From Candidatus Methanimicrococcus odontotermitis (lineage in GTDB: Archaea > Halobacteriota > Methanosarcinia > Methanosarcinales > Methanosarcinaceae), in the NCBI GenBank assembly GCA_031286065.1, contig JAITUZ010000023.1, forward strand, positions 1 to 34,236: DNA of 34,236 nucleotides. Direction: 5' to 3'. The position numbers and the translations under genes are program-made. The notes below the pieces were generated by a model. It was given only the letters and a program-made list of their open reading frames with translations, was not told the origin of the DNA and made no database searches. Shown piece after piece: positions 17,857-26,178 of the stretch (the first letter of the stretch is position 1; each line of letters begins with the position of its first letter).

Positions 17857-18303
17857 ATGACTCTTGTCAAATCTTTACAATTAATGGTCGGGCTGAATTT
17901 TTTAATTTGCATCGTTTTGATATTGTTTAATTTGGAAAATCTTGAATTTACCCTTCTGCTTTATGATTGGTGTTTCGCATCCACATACGTAACATCGCAT
18001 TATCCGATATTTAATATCAATTCAAAAATCAATACATTTTTTACGTATGATGAATTAACGGGTTTATTTTTATATCTCGCAAATCTGCTGTTTGCAGCCG
18101 TTGCGGTTTTCGGATTTTTTTTCCTTTATATCGACTTGTTCAATCGGTTCGATTTTCTTGCGTTTGAAAATAATTTCATTTATTATTCGTTGCTTTTCAT
18201 CGTTCAAACAGCGGTGGTTTTTCTTTACGTGTTTGCGATGAAAACGATTTATAAACACACTTCTTGTCCGTCATTTTCACCGCGAAACGAGGAGAAAACA
18301 TGA
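17857..18303 (+). CDS. Small membrane protein downstream of RHS gene
   Basis: I do not recognise this 148-residue protein. It has three clear hydrophobic helices (about 8-27, 70-93 and 108-132), with a less hydrophobic loop of about 40 residues between the first two. GAGG five bases before ATG 17857 supports the start. It begins 24 bases after the RHS stop and overlaps the next gene by four bases (ATGA), so the three genes are likely one unit. Position after an RHS protein suggests an immunity or membrane-assembly partner, which is inference only. Its base composition is AT-rich like the RHS gene. Confidence 0.72.
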   Translation: MTLVKSLQLMVGLNFLICIVLILFNLENLEFTLLLYDWCFASTYVTSHYPIFNINSKINTFFTYDELTGLFLYLANLLFAAVAVFGFFFLYIDLFNRFDFLAFENNFIYYSLLFIVQTAVVFLYVFAMKTIYKHTSCPSFSPRNEEKT

Positions 18304-19262
18304 TCAGTCTGTACGCAATCTTGTTTTTCTTGTTCTCACTGCTTCCCGGAGTTTTCACAGCTTTTCGGAAAAATTATGTTTACATCCCGAATCAACAAAT
18401 GAACACATTTGTTTTCCGATTCTTTTGCGTCACGCCGGCTTTATTTGCTCTTACGATTATGATATCTGTATTTATTGTGTCGTTTATCGAAGTGAAGTAC
18501 GCTGAAATCATCACAGCTCCGTGGAATATTTTCGGACGGTACTTTTTGCTGATCGTTCCGATCACGTTCGGCCTCGGTTTTTATTTGCTTGTCCGTCTCT
18601 CATTTACCAAAACGGATCACGCCGAGCAGCGATTCGCTGAAAATGATTTTGAATTCTATGTCTATCTCCCGCAAACGAGAATTCCAAGCGGGCACGCCTA
18701 CGGATCAAAATATCGGTATTCGAGAAATGAATTTTCAAATAATTTGCTTGTCGGGGAACAAATCGGTACTCTGATTCTTGATACCGATAAAATCCAAAAA
18801 TCGGATGCAGCCCTGACAGGTTATGGGGAATTTATTGTCAGCCGGGCGGCGCTTGATATTTTAAATGAAGAAAAGCTGACAGGTTTTCAATTTCAGCCTG
18901 TAATATACGGTAATGAAAAATTGCCGTTTCAAAAGCAGAAATATTTCAACGAATATTTTCAATTGTCGGCTCTTCATGTCCTGCCGGAAATGTCTGATGA
19001 AACCGAAATCATAAAAGGGCATGTGCCGGGTTTAGTTGTTGTGCCGAAGGATTATCTTATTTATTATCCGAGGGAGGCAATGACGGATGCGCTTGATTTT
19101 AACCTCAGCAAAGAATATTTCGGAAGTAATTCTGCTCCCCCTCATAATCCTCAAAGATATTGGATTATTTCAAAAAGAGCGTTGGATATTCTTCAAAATC
19201 GATTGTATCTCCCGAATCAAAATTTTATTCCCGTTTACCTTATTGAAAATGAAACAAAATAG
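18300..19262 (+). CDS. Membrane-anchored protein with duplicated immunity-like motif
   Basis: The 320-residue product starts at ATG 18300, overlapping the previous stop as ATGA and preceded by GAGGAG. A longer in-frame start at 18264 is less likely. Three hydrophobic helices fill the first 105 residues or so, followed by a soluble domain. Two similar motifs occur there: FIVSRAALDIL...FQFQPV (around residue 180) and WIISKRALDIL...NFIPVYL near the C-terminus. The pattern (S-x-x-A/L-x-D-I-L ... F-x-P-V) resembles the tail of DUF1629/Imm11-type immunity proteins found beside polymorphic toxins. The likely role is protection against an RHS-linked toxin at or inside the membrane, with low certainty on the family. 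It is the only gene here seen to end in TAG. Confidence 0.72.
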   Translation: MISLYAILFFLFSLLPGVFTAFRKNYVYIPNQQMNTFVFRFFCVTPALFALTIMISVFIVSFIEVKYAEIITAPWNIFGRYFLLIVPITFGLGFYLLVRLSFTKTDHAEQRFAENDFEFYVYLPQTRIPSGHAYGSKYRYSRNEFSNNLLVGEQIGTLILDTDKIQKSDAALTGYGEFIVSRAALDILNEEKLTGFQFQPVIYGNEKLPFQKQKYFNEYFQLSALHVLPEMSDETEIIKGHVPGLVVVPKDYLIYYPREAMTDALDFNLSKEYFGSNSAPPHNPQRYWIISKRALDILQNRLYLPNQNFIPVYLIENETK

Positions 19263-19387
19263 GCGGACCATGGATAAATGATTTTATCAATGAAAATTAT
19301 ATCAATAGAATTGAAGAAGTTGGAAAACTCTCTAAAAAGATGAATAAGTACAGAAGAATTGACAAAATTATTTTTATGGTCGTATAA
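19253..19387 (+). pseudogene. Possible remnant of a lost gene (40 codons, no start)
   Basis: A frame different from the preceding gene is open from 19253 to the TAA at 19385-19387 and reads G-P-W-I-N-D-F-I-N-E-N-Y and onward, ending I-I-F-M-V-V. It has no ATG until its second half and no ribosome site. It could be the tail of a deleted toxin tip or immunity gene, but an open frame this short may be chance. Confidence 0.2.
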
Positions 19388-19427
19388 AAGAGTGTGAGTT
19401 TATAGTACAATAAAAATAAGGAACTTT

Positions 19428-19484
19428 AAGAATGAGGATTTATATTAAAAATTTTAAATTATTAAGGGCAAATCCTCTATTCTT
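19428..19484. terminator. Long inverted repeat between convergent genes
   Basis: AAGAATGAGGATTT (19428-19441) pairs with AAATCCTC-T-ATTCTT (19470-19484), a 14-bp stem with a single bulged base, around an AT-rich core that can extend the pairing. It sits between the end of the RHS unit (+) and the end of the 336-residue gene (-), where a two-way terminator is expected. Confidence 0.55.
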
Positions 19485-19500
19485 ATCTCGGTCCGAAAAT

Positions 19501-20511
19501 TTATAATTTTTCTTCAAGGTATGACTGCAAGCCGTCTGCAAGAGTTTTAAGCGCGGGTATGTCGGCAATCACTCTGTTTTCGTCCCAAAAGGCGTTAAAC
19601 GCCTCTATGAATTTTGGCGCCGCTTGTCCAAATTCCATTTTATAAGGCAATCCATAGGGTATGGTGTAATATTTTTTGTAATACTTCGCGTTGGGAAAAA
19701 CCGTTTCAAGGGGCGGTTTTACTGCCGCGTCGTCATAATAGTTATTGTCCAAGGTAAAATGCACAATGCCGTAAACGAGCGGTTTCAACGCCTCAAACAT
19801 TCGTGTCCATGCCGCCGCGCTGCTGTGTTCCTCTAAAACTGCGGGAAAAACTTTAACTTCTCCCTTATTTGTAAAGCCTAAAAACGCGAATACATCGCCT
19901 TTTACTTTATAGCCGCTTTCGTCAAGGGCTTCCGTATATACTTCTTTGTTGAGCGCCAAAAAGTAATAGCAATAGTCGGAAAGCGTTCCGCCGTTTTCGT
20001 CCGGCGGAGCTTCCGCCTGCAGTTTTTCCGCGTCCGCTTTTTTGCGTTCTTCCTCCGCTTTGCGCTGCCGTTCCTCCCAGTCATCTTGGCGTTTCCGTCC
20101 TCCTTCGGGGTCGGCGGGCGGATCTGTCATAATGACGGTTACAAATTTTCTAAGCTCGATTATCCAATCGGCCGGCGGCTCGGAACTTTGCGGCGGATTA
20201 TTGAATACGGGCGGAATCTCCTTTTGCATAAGAGACAATTCATAAGAGCCGTACTTGTCACTGTATGTGATTTTTTGACCGATAAAAAGCTTCATTTCGA
20301 TTTCGTTTTCTTTACCGCTTCCCATAAGGGGTTTTACCGATACTGTCAGTTTATCGCCGTCAGCTTGATGTTTACCCGTATTGGATATTACAAACTGTCC
20401 GCCCATAAAAATTACGGAAAAACATGTTCCGTCTTCTTTATAGATGGAAATCATATTTCCCATCCATGTTTTGCCTGCGTAAACGCCTGCATAGGCTTTG
20501 GGGTCTGTCAT
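19501..20511 (-). CDS. Unrecognised two-domain protein (336 aa)
   Basis: No family was recognised with confidence. Three parts are visible: an N-terminal beta-rich domain of about 100 residues (YAGVYAGKTWMGN..., many short alternating hydrophobic stretches), a highly charged Glu/Lys/Arg/Asp linker likely to be helical or coiled coil (about 130-172), and a C-terminal domain (about 180-336). The latter contains 'VFAFLGFTNKGEVKVFP', 'AAWTRMFEALKPLVYGI' and 'LETVFPNAKYYKKYY', a series that loosely recalls the DDE core of Mutator/IS256 transposases without a convincing acidic triad. There is no signal peptide or membrane helix. A good GGAGG site lies upstream of ATG 20511. It stands alone on the - strand between the RHS island and the redox operon. 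Confidence 0.75.
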   Translation of the reverse strand: MTDPKAYAGVYAGKTWMGNMISIYKEDGTCFSVIFMGGQFVISNTGKHQADGDKLTVSVKPLMGSGKENEIEMKLFIGQKITYSDKYGSYELSLMQKEIPPVFNNPPQSSEPPADWIIELRKFVTVIMTDPPADPEGGRKRQDDWEERQRKAEEERKKADAEKLQAEAPPDENGGTLSDYCYYFLALNKEVYTEALDESGYKVKGDVFAFLGFTNKGEVKVFPAVLEEHSSAAAWTRMFEALKPLVYGIVHFTLDNNYYDDAAVKPPLETVFPNAKYYKKYYTIPYGLPYKMEFGQAAPKFIEAFNAFWDENRVIADIPALKTLADGLQSYLEEKL

Positions 20512-20882
20512 TGCTTTATTCCTCCAAGTTTTAATATTTTTGCGGATAACTAAAAAGGCCGCAAACGTTAAAAAAACAGATGCGATCTTGAAAGTTTATA
20601 TCGAACATAAAGACTTACAAACTCGAAAAGCTTGTTTGTGATTTTATATTCTACAATTGTATTAAGGCATAAAGAACACATAATATATATTATATCGGAT
20701 TGGTCAATTTTTCGCTTTTTTGTAAAAATAATTTTACCGCATTTTAAATGTAAACCTTGTTTTGTTTTCTAACTGAAATTTAAAACAAACGCCTTAAGAA
20801 ATATATGTAAACCTTTTAACCTAACGGCAGACTTTATATAGGATTTCATTCATTTGTGCATGTTCATAATTTATCATTATAT

Positions 20883-20922
20883 AACCCGCGCAATTTTCGT
20901 GCACGTCTCTTGCGGGGTTTTT
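20883..20922 (+). terminator. Hairpin plus T-run in the hdr leader
   Basis: AACCCGC (20883-20889) pairs with GCGGGGTT (20912-20919, one bulged G) and is followed directly by further Ts. In form it is a small terminator. Located about 240 bases before hdrC, it could be an attenuator in the leader or the end of a short RNA begun at the TATA-like element at 20833. Confidence 0.4.
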
Positions 20923-20970
20923 CAAATCAATGACGAAATTTTAACGGACACGGTTTCCCGTTTTATTTAT

Positions 20971-21063
20971 TCGGGCGGCGCGATGCGGCGACCTGATCTT
21001 TTCGGGCGGCACAATGCGGCGACCTGATCTTTTCGGGCGGCGCGATGCAGCGAACCGATTATT
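20971..21063. repeat. 31-bp tandem repeat upstream of hdrC
   Basis: Three copies of a 31-base unit beginning TCGGGCGGCGCGATGCGGCG start at 20971, 21002 and 21033. The second differs by two bases in its first half, and the third diverges at its right end. The unit is far more G+C-rich than the surrounding spacer and ends 100 bases before the hdrC start. Confidence 0.88.
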
Positions 21064-21162
21064 TATGTCGGTTTGACCGCAGCGGCTTTGATTTGATTCT
21101 TTTTGAATTATTATTTATTAAACCATTTTGTTCTATCTGAAAAACTAAGAGAGGGAGTACTC

Positions 21163-21687
21163 ATGACAGATTCAGTCAGTTCATCTGAAATCGATAAGAG
21201 CTTCTTTAGTGAGCTTACCCGGGAAAAGGGGATGGATAAAATCCTGCTGTGCTTTAACTGCAGCGGCTGTTCCACCGGCTGCCCCATGAAAGATATTGAA
21301 AGTCAATTTGATATTAAGAAATACATCCGCATGGCCGGACTCGGCATGAAAGACCGCATTTTGAAAGACGAATATTTATGGTACTGCACGACCTGCTACA
21401 AATGCCAGGAAAGATGTCCGGAAGGCGTTTTAAACGTCGACACGCTTCTGCGCATGCGCACAATGGCGGTTCAAGAGGGCATTATGCTTGAGCCCCACCG
21501 CGAAGTCGCGCACTTTGTGATTGATACGGGACACGCGGTACCGATTAATGATTCTAACCGGAAGAAGAGATTGGAACTCGGGCTTTCGGAAGTGCCGCCG
21601 ACCGTTCACATGTATCCGGAAGCGTATGAACAAGTCCGCAAGCTTTTGAAAGCCTGCGCGTTTGACACGCTCACGCAAAAGGAATAA
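21163..21687 (+). CDS. hdrC: Heterodisulfide reductase subunit C
   Basis: HdrC carries two [4Fe-4S] clusters that pass electrons from HdrA to the catalytic HdrB. From the preferred start the protein has 174 residues. Cluster motifs are C30-x2-C33-x2-C36-x3-C40-P and C75-x2-C78-x2-C81-x3-C85-P, the family pattern. ATG 21163 is chosen over an upstream in-frame ATG at 21103 because GAGAGGGAG lies just before it and the extra 20 residues look like leader. It is the first gene of a six-gene unit and is followed by hdrB after 55 bases. The C-terminal half is helical with no membrane segment, so this is the soluble HdrC rather than HdrE/D type. Confidence 0.95.
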   Translation: MTDSVSSSEIDKSFFSELTREKGMDKILLCFNCSGCSTGCPMKDIESQFDIKKYIRMAGLGMKDRILKDEYLWYCTTCYKCQERCPEGVLNVDTLLRMRTMAVQEGIMLEPHREVAHFVIDTGHAVPINDSNRKKRLELGLSEVPPTVHMYPEAYEQVRKLLKACAFDTLTQKE

Positions 21688-21742
21688 CAGTACAGTGACA
21701 ACGATTCATTGTGCGATGAAATTTTTAAGGAGTTATCAATAA

Positions 21743-22684
21743 ATGTCTACCGAAATTGAAAAACAGGGCAAAACGCAAAGTCTTTCGCTGTTCCTCGGCT
21801 GTGTCGCGCCGAACCGATATCCGGGAATCGAGCTGGCCAGCCGCAAGGTCATGAAAGATTTAGGCGTTGACCTTCACGAACTCGAAGGCGCTTCCTGCTG
21901 TCCGGCACCCGGCGTTTTCAAGTCTTTTGACAAAACCGCGTGGCTGACAATGGCCAGCCGCAATGTCGTTCTTTCCGAACGGATGGGCATGGATTTGCTC
22001 ACCATCTGCAACGGCTGCTACGGCTCGCTGGGCGAAGCCAATTTAACGCTGATGCACGACCCCGACTACAAAGCCAAAGTCAACGAAAAACTCGGCGAAG
22101 TCGGTTTGGAATATAAAGGAAACGCCAAAGTCCGCCACATCATCGAATTCCTCGAAAAAGATGTCGGGCCTGAAACAATCAAGGAAAAAGTCACTGTCCC
22201 GCTTGACGGCATTAAAGTCGCCGTTCACTACGGCTGCCACCTCATCCGCCCGTCCAAAGAGAAAGAAGGGCTCGGCAGCGCCGAAAATCCGCGTTTTTTC
22301 GATGTCTTGGTCAACGCGACCGGCGCAAAGAGCGTCGACTATGAGGAAAAAATGATGTGCTGCGGCGCAGGCGGCGGTGCGCGTTCCGCTTTTCTTGAAA
22401 CCACTTTGAAGATGACTGAAAAGAAATTGGCGATCCTTCAAAAAGACGAATTCGACTGTATCGTTGACGCCTGTCCGTTTTGCCATCTGCAGTTCGACTC
22501 GGGCCAGGTCCGGCTGAATAAAGACGGCAAAGACTACCGCATTCCGGTCCTGCACTATTCTCAGCTGCTCGGACTCGCTTTCGGTTATTCTCCCAAAGAG
22601 CTCGGCATTCAAATGAATATGACGACCAATCCTGCTTTTGAAGAGAAGATTTCGGCGCTTCAGCAGAAAGCGAAGGAGGCTTAA
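21743..22684 (+). CDS. hdrB: Heterodisulfide reductase subunit B
   Basis: HdrB reduces the heterodisulfide CoM-S-S-CoB at two unusual noncubane [4Fe-4S] clusters. The 313-residue protein has both CCG domains complete: Cys20, Cys52-Cys53, Cys89, Cys92, and Cys165, Cys206-Cys207, Cys244, Cys247. In the first copy the CCG motif reads CCPAPG, while the second reads CCGAGGG. AAGGAG ten bases before ATG 21743 sets the start. The stop lies two bases before hdrA, and the hdrA ribosome site is within the hdrB end. Length and motifs are those of a working enzyme. Confidence 0.96.
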   Translation: MSTEIEKQGKTQSLSLFLGCVAPNRYPGIELASRKVMKDLGVDLHELEGASCCPAPGVFKSFDKTAWLTMASRNVVLSERMGMDLLTICNGCYGSLGEANLTLMHDPDYKAKVNEKLGEVGLEYKGNAKVRHIIEFLEKDVGPETIKEKVTVPLDGIKVAVHYGCHLIRPSKEKEGLGSAENPRFFDVLVNATGAKSVDYEEKMMCCGAGGGARSAFLETTLKMTEKKLAILQKDEFDCIVDACPFCHLQFDSGQVRLNKDGKDYRIPVLHYSQLLGLAFGYSPKELGIQMNMTTNPAFEEKISALQQKAKEA

Positions 22685-22686
22685 AT

Positions 22687-25600
22687 ATGACAAATGCAAA
22701 TGCTGTCGGCGCAGTCGCTGTTATCGGCGGCGGTATTGCCGGCGTTCAGTCCGCGCTCGATTTAGCAAACAGCGGCTACCGCGTTTATTTGATCGAATCC
22801 AAACCGTCCATTGGCGGCGTCATGGCGCAGCTTGACAAAACTTTCCCGACGCTGGACTGTTCCGCTTGTATCCTTTCTCCGAAACTTGTGGAAGCGAGCC
22901 GCCACCCCGATATTAAATTAATGACGTATTCCGAAGTCACCGGCCTTTCCGGCGATGCCGGCAATTTCACGCTGACCGTTAAAAAGAAGACGCGCTACAT
23001 CGACATTGACAACTGCGTCGGCTGCGGCGACTGCCTCGCGAAGTGTCCGAAGAAAGTCGACGATGAATTTGAAGAAGGCCTTTCCAAAAGAAAAGCCATC
23101 TACTTCCAATTCCCTCAGGCGATCCCTAAAGTCGTGACAATTGACCCTGACAATTGCCTGATGCTCAAGAACGGCAAGTGCGGCAACTGCGCGAAAGTTT
23201 GTCAGCGCGGCGCGGTCAAATACGATTTGAAAGACGAATTCGAAGACATTGAAGTCGGCGCCGTCATTATGGCGACCGGTTTTGAAGCTTTTGATCCGGC
23301 GATTTTGGAATCTTACCGCTTCGACCACCCCGATGTTGTCACGGCGCTTCAGTTTGAAAGATACACCAACGCATCCGGTCCGTTCGCCGGCCATATCCAA
23401 ACATCCAAAGGCGAACTGCCGAAAAAGATCGCGTTTATCCAGTGCGTCGGCTCCCGAAACCCCGAAATCGGCAAAGCGTACTGCTCTTCCGTCTGCTGCA
23501 CTTACGCGGTCAAACAATCCCGTTTGATCAAAGACCATCATCCCGAAGTCGATGTGGCCGTCTTTAACATTGACCTTCGAACCTTCGGCAAGGGATATGA
23601 AGAATTCGCGCTCCGCGCACAGGACGACGGTATCCGCTTCATTAATTCCCGCCCGTCCGGCGTGGATGTCAAAAATGACGGCGCGCTTTCTCTCCGCTAC
23701 GAAGGTTCCGAAAGCGAAGTCGTTCACGAAGAATTCGATTTGGTCGTTCTTTCCATCGGTTTGCAGGCGCCGAAATCTTCCGTCAGGCTGGCCGAAATCC
23801 TCGGCGTTGCGCTTGACAAATACGGTTTCGTCAAAACCGACTTGGAAACCCCGACAGAAACGAGCCGCGCCGGTATTTTTACAGCAGGTGTCGCTCAAGG
23901 TCCGAAAGACATTCCGGAATCCGTCGCCCAAGCCAGCGGCGCGGCGTCCAAAGCCGGCGCGCTCTTAAACGAAGCCCGCAAAAGCTTGGAAACGATTGCC
24001 GAAATCCCGCCGGAAAATCCGATCGGCGACGAGCCGCGTATCGGCGTGATTGTCTGCCGCTGCGGCACAAACATCGGCGGCGTTGTCGATGTGCCGGCGG
24101 TTGTCGAATACGCGTCCGCTCTGCCCAATGTCGTGATTGCGGCGGAAGAGATGTATTCCTGCGCCGACGATACGCAGAGCCGTATTTATGACATGATTCA
24201 GGACTACAAACTCAACCGCTTCGTTGTGGCGGCCTGTACGCCCAGAACGCATGAGCCGCTTTTCCAGCAGACCTGTCAGGAAGCCGGTCTCAACCCGTGG
24301 CTTTTCGAATTTGCGAACATCCGCGAACACTGCTCCTGGATCCATCACGATGAACCAAAAAACGCGACGCATAAAGCCAAAGATTTGGTGCGCCAGGCGG
24401 TCGGCAAAGTCAAATATTACACGCCGCTTTACAGCCAATCTCTGCCGCTTGTTCACAACGCGGTCGTTCTCGGCGGCGGCGTGTCCGGTCTGACGGCGGC
24501 AAACGAGCTTGCCGAAAACGGCTACGAAGTCGATTTGATTGAAAAAACCGGTGAACTCGGCGGCAACGTCAAAAAGCTGCAAAGCTACAAAGCGCGGCTT
24601 GACGCAATCATTCAAAAAGCCGAATCCAACGGCAAAATCCACATCCATTACAATTCGATGATGGAGGATGTCAGCGGTTCCGTGGGCAATTTCAGAGGAA
24701 AAATCATGACCGCCGGCAAACCGGTCAAAGAATTGGACTTCGGTATTATTATCATCGCGACCGGCGCGCACGAATTGAAGCAGCCCGGACTCTTCGGTTA
24801 TGAAGACAATCCGATTGTCCGAACACAGCTTGAATTCAAGGAAATGGTTGATAAAAACGAAGGCGGCTTCAAGAACGTTGTTTTCATTCAGTGCGCCGGC
24901 AGCCGAAATGATGAACGCCCGTACTGTTCCAGAATCTGCTGTACCAACACGGTCAGAAACGCGATTCAATACAAGGAACAGAATCCGGATGCGGAAATCT
25001 ATGTCCTTTATCGTGACATCCGCACATACGGCATGTACGAAGAACAATATACGAAAGCGCGTGAATCGGGCATCCACTTTATGATGTATGATAAGGATGA
25101 GCCGCCGGCCGTCACCGGAAACACGGTTGCTGTTCATGACCGCACCATCAATCTGCATTTCTCTTTGGATGCTGACTGCGTTGTTCTCAGCGCGGCGACC
25201 GTCGCCGAAGCCGGCAACCGCGATGTCGGTCCGATGATGAAAGTGCCGCTCACAAAAGACGGCTTCTTCATGGAAGTTCACCCGAAACTCAGACCGGTCG
25301 ACTTCGGAACGGACGGCGTTTTCGTCTGCGGCCTCGCGCAGTTCCCCAAACTGTTCGAAGAGTCCGTTTCTCAGGCTCAGGCAGCGGCTTCCCGCGCCTG
25401 TACGATTCTTTCCAGAGACGCGCTTTTGTCTCCGGCCGAACTCTCTTCTGTTGACGAGTCGGTTTGTGTCGGCTGCGGCGCGTGTCAAGATGTCTGTCCG
25501 TACCACGCTATAACGCTTGAAGAGAAGACGGTGACACAGAAAGGTTTGTCTTTTAAGGCTGTCCGCTCCGTCATCAATCCGGCGGCCTGCAAAGGATGCG

Positions 25601-25713
25601 GCTGCTGCGCGATGTCCTGTCCGACGGGCGCGATTGACCAGTCTCACTTTGATAATGTTCAATTGCTTTCCCAAGTCAAGAGTGTCTTTTATTTCGAAGA
25701 GGAGGTGAACTGA
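22687..25713 (+). CDS. hdrA: Double-length heterodisulfide reductase subunit A (two flavin domains)
   Basis: HdrA is the flavin-based electron-bifurcating hub of soluble Hdr complexes. At 1008 residues this one is about 350 longer than the common form and its parts are rearranged. Residues 1-445: FAD domain (GGGIAG at 14-19, then LDCSACILSPK) with the usual inserted ferredoxin (clusters from about Cys110 and Cys157). About 452-570: the module that normally opens HdrA, with all four cysteine motifs (CRCGTN, YSCADD, AACTPRTHE, REHCSWIH). About 590-910: a second FAD-type domain (LGGGVSG) without ferredoxin insert. About 927-1000: two [4Fe-4S] motifs (CVGCGACQDVCP, CKGCGCCAMSCP). The stop overlaps the mvhD start (TGATG), suggesting coupled translation. 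Long HdrA forms exist in some archaea and sulfate reducers. Which flavin bifurcates cannot be told here. Confidence 0.95.
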   Translation: MTNANAVGAVAVIGGGIAGVQSALDLANSGYRVYLIESKPSIGGVMAQLDKTFPTLDCSACILSPKLVEASRHPDIKLMTYSEVTGLSGDAGNFTLTVKKKTRYIDIDNCVGCGDCLAKCPKKVDDEFEEGLSKRKAIYFQFPQAIPKVVTIDPDNCLMLKNGKCGNCAKVCQRGAVKYDLKDEFEDIEVGAVIMATGFEAFDPAILESYRFDHPDVVTALQFERYTNASGPFAGHIQTSKGELPKKIAFIQCVGSRNPEIGKAYCSSVCCTYAVKQSRLIKDHHPEVDVAVFNIDLRTFGKGYEEFALRAQDDGIRFINSRPSGVDVKNDGALSLRYEGSESEVVHEEFDLVVLSIGLQAPKSSVRLAEILGVALDKYGFVKTDLETPTETSRAGIFTAGVAQGPKDIPESVAQASGAASKAGALLNEARKSLETIAEIPPENPIGDEPRIGVIVCRCGTNIGGVVDVPAVVEYASALPNVVIAAEEMYSCADDTQSRIYDMIQDYKLNRFVVAACTPRTHEPLFQQTCQEAGLNPWLFEFANIREHCSWIHHDEPKNATHKAKDLVRQAVGKVKYYTPLYSQSLPLVHNAVVLGGGVSGLTAANELAENGYEVDLIEKTGELGGNVKKLQSYKARLDAIIQKAESNGKIHIHYNSMMEDVSGSVGNFRGKIMTAGKPVKELDFGIIIIATGAHELKQPGLFGYEDNPIVRTQLEFKEMVDKNEGGFKNVVFIQCAGSRNDERPYCSRICCTNTVRNAIQYKEQNPDAEIYVLYRDIRTYGMYEEQYTKARESGIHFMMYDKDEPPAVTGNTVAVHDRTINLHFSLDADCVVLSAATVAEAGNRDVGPMMKVPLTKDGFFMEVHPKLRPVDFGTDGVFVCGLAQFPKLFEESVSQAQAAASRACTILSRDALLSPAELSSVDESVCVGCGACQDVCPYHAITLEEKTVTQKGLSFKAVRSVINPAACKGCGCCAMSCPTGAIDQSHFDNVQLLSQVKSVFYFEEEVN

Positions 25714-26177
25714 TGTCCGAGGTTAAAAATACCGCCGCAAGCAGCTGCGCCTCTTCCGGCGAATTCATTCCCAAAATCGTAATGTTCTGCTGCAATTGGT
25801 GTTCTTACGCCGGCGCCGACGGCGCGGGGGTTTCCCGTTTCCAGCAGCCGGCAAATGTCCGCGTCGTTCGCGTCATGTGTTCCAGCCGCGTGGATCCGGT
25901 GCATATTTACACCGCTTTCTTAGAAGGCGCCGACGCCGTTTTGATTACCGGCTGCCACATCGGTGATTGTCATTACGTCAACGGCAATGATAAAACGCTT
26001 GTCAAATATAAATTTATTAAATCGATGCTTAAAGAAATGGGTATGGAAGACGAACGCCTGATGCTTCGCTGGATCTCGGCGTCCGAAGGCCAGCAATTCG
26101 CCGAATTCGTGACCGAAATGGTCGAAAAGGTGAAAGCGCTGGGTCCGAGTCCGCTCAGAAAGGAAGGGGTGGTCTGA
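25713..26177 (+). CDS. mvhD: MvhD-type [2Fe-2S] electron-transfer subunit
   Basis: MvhD links an electron-input enzyme (hydrogenase or formate dehydrogenase) to HdrA. The 154-residue protein has the family cysteines: Cys26/Cys27 and Cys30 in FCCNWCSYAGAD, Cys56 in VMCSSRVDP, and Cys81 and Cys86 in GCHIGDCHY. The start overlaps the hdrA stop by one base and the stop lies one base before the next gene, so it is translated as part of the same unit. No mvhA or mvhG hydrogenase genes follow; instead F420/formate-type subunits do, indicating a different electron donor. It is of normal length. Confidence 0.95.
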   Translation: MSEVKNTAASSCASSGEFIPKIVMFCCNWCSYAGADGAGVSRFQQPANVRVVRVMCSSRVDPVHIYTAFLEGADAVLITGCHIGDCHYVNGNDKTLVKYKFIKSMLKEMGMEDERLMLRWISASEGQQFAEFVTEMVEKVKALGPSPLRKEGVV

Positions 26178-26178
26178 A

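Larger units (their letters stand above)
20512..21162. promoter_or_regulatory. Long leader/spacer upstream of the hdr operon
   Basis: This 651-base stretch has no gene I can support. Going rightward it holds AT-rich sequence with two copies of ATGTAAACCTT-like motif (near 20748 and 20806), a TATA-like TTTATATA (20833-20840), a hairpin with T-run (20883-20920), three 31-bp repeats (20971-21063) and a second TATA-like TTATTTATTA near 21106. Either TATA element could serve the operon; the distal one would give a leader of about 300 bases. Confidence 0.45.

Noticed and set aside
19260-19274. Read-through of the TAG stop as pyrrolysine
   Set aside because: Read-through adds only four codons before TAA (GCG GAC CAT GGA), so the extension would be trivial and no evidence favours it.
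19501-20511. Insertion sequence around the transposase-like protein
   Set aside because: No terminal inverted repeats or target duplications were found flanking the gene, and the acidic triad is not convincing.
23965-25674. 569-codon open frame antisense to hdrA
   Set aside because: It lies wholly inside hdrA, whose motifs are unmistakable, and arises from G+C-biased third positions. The product has no recognisable features.
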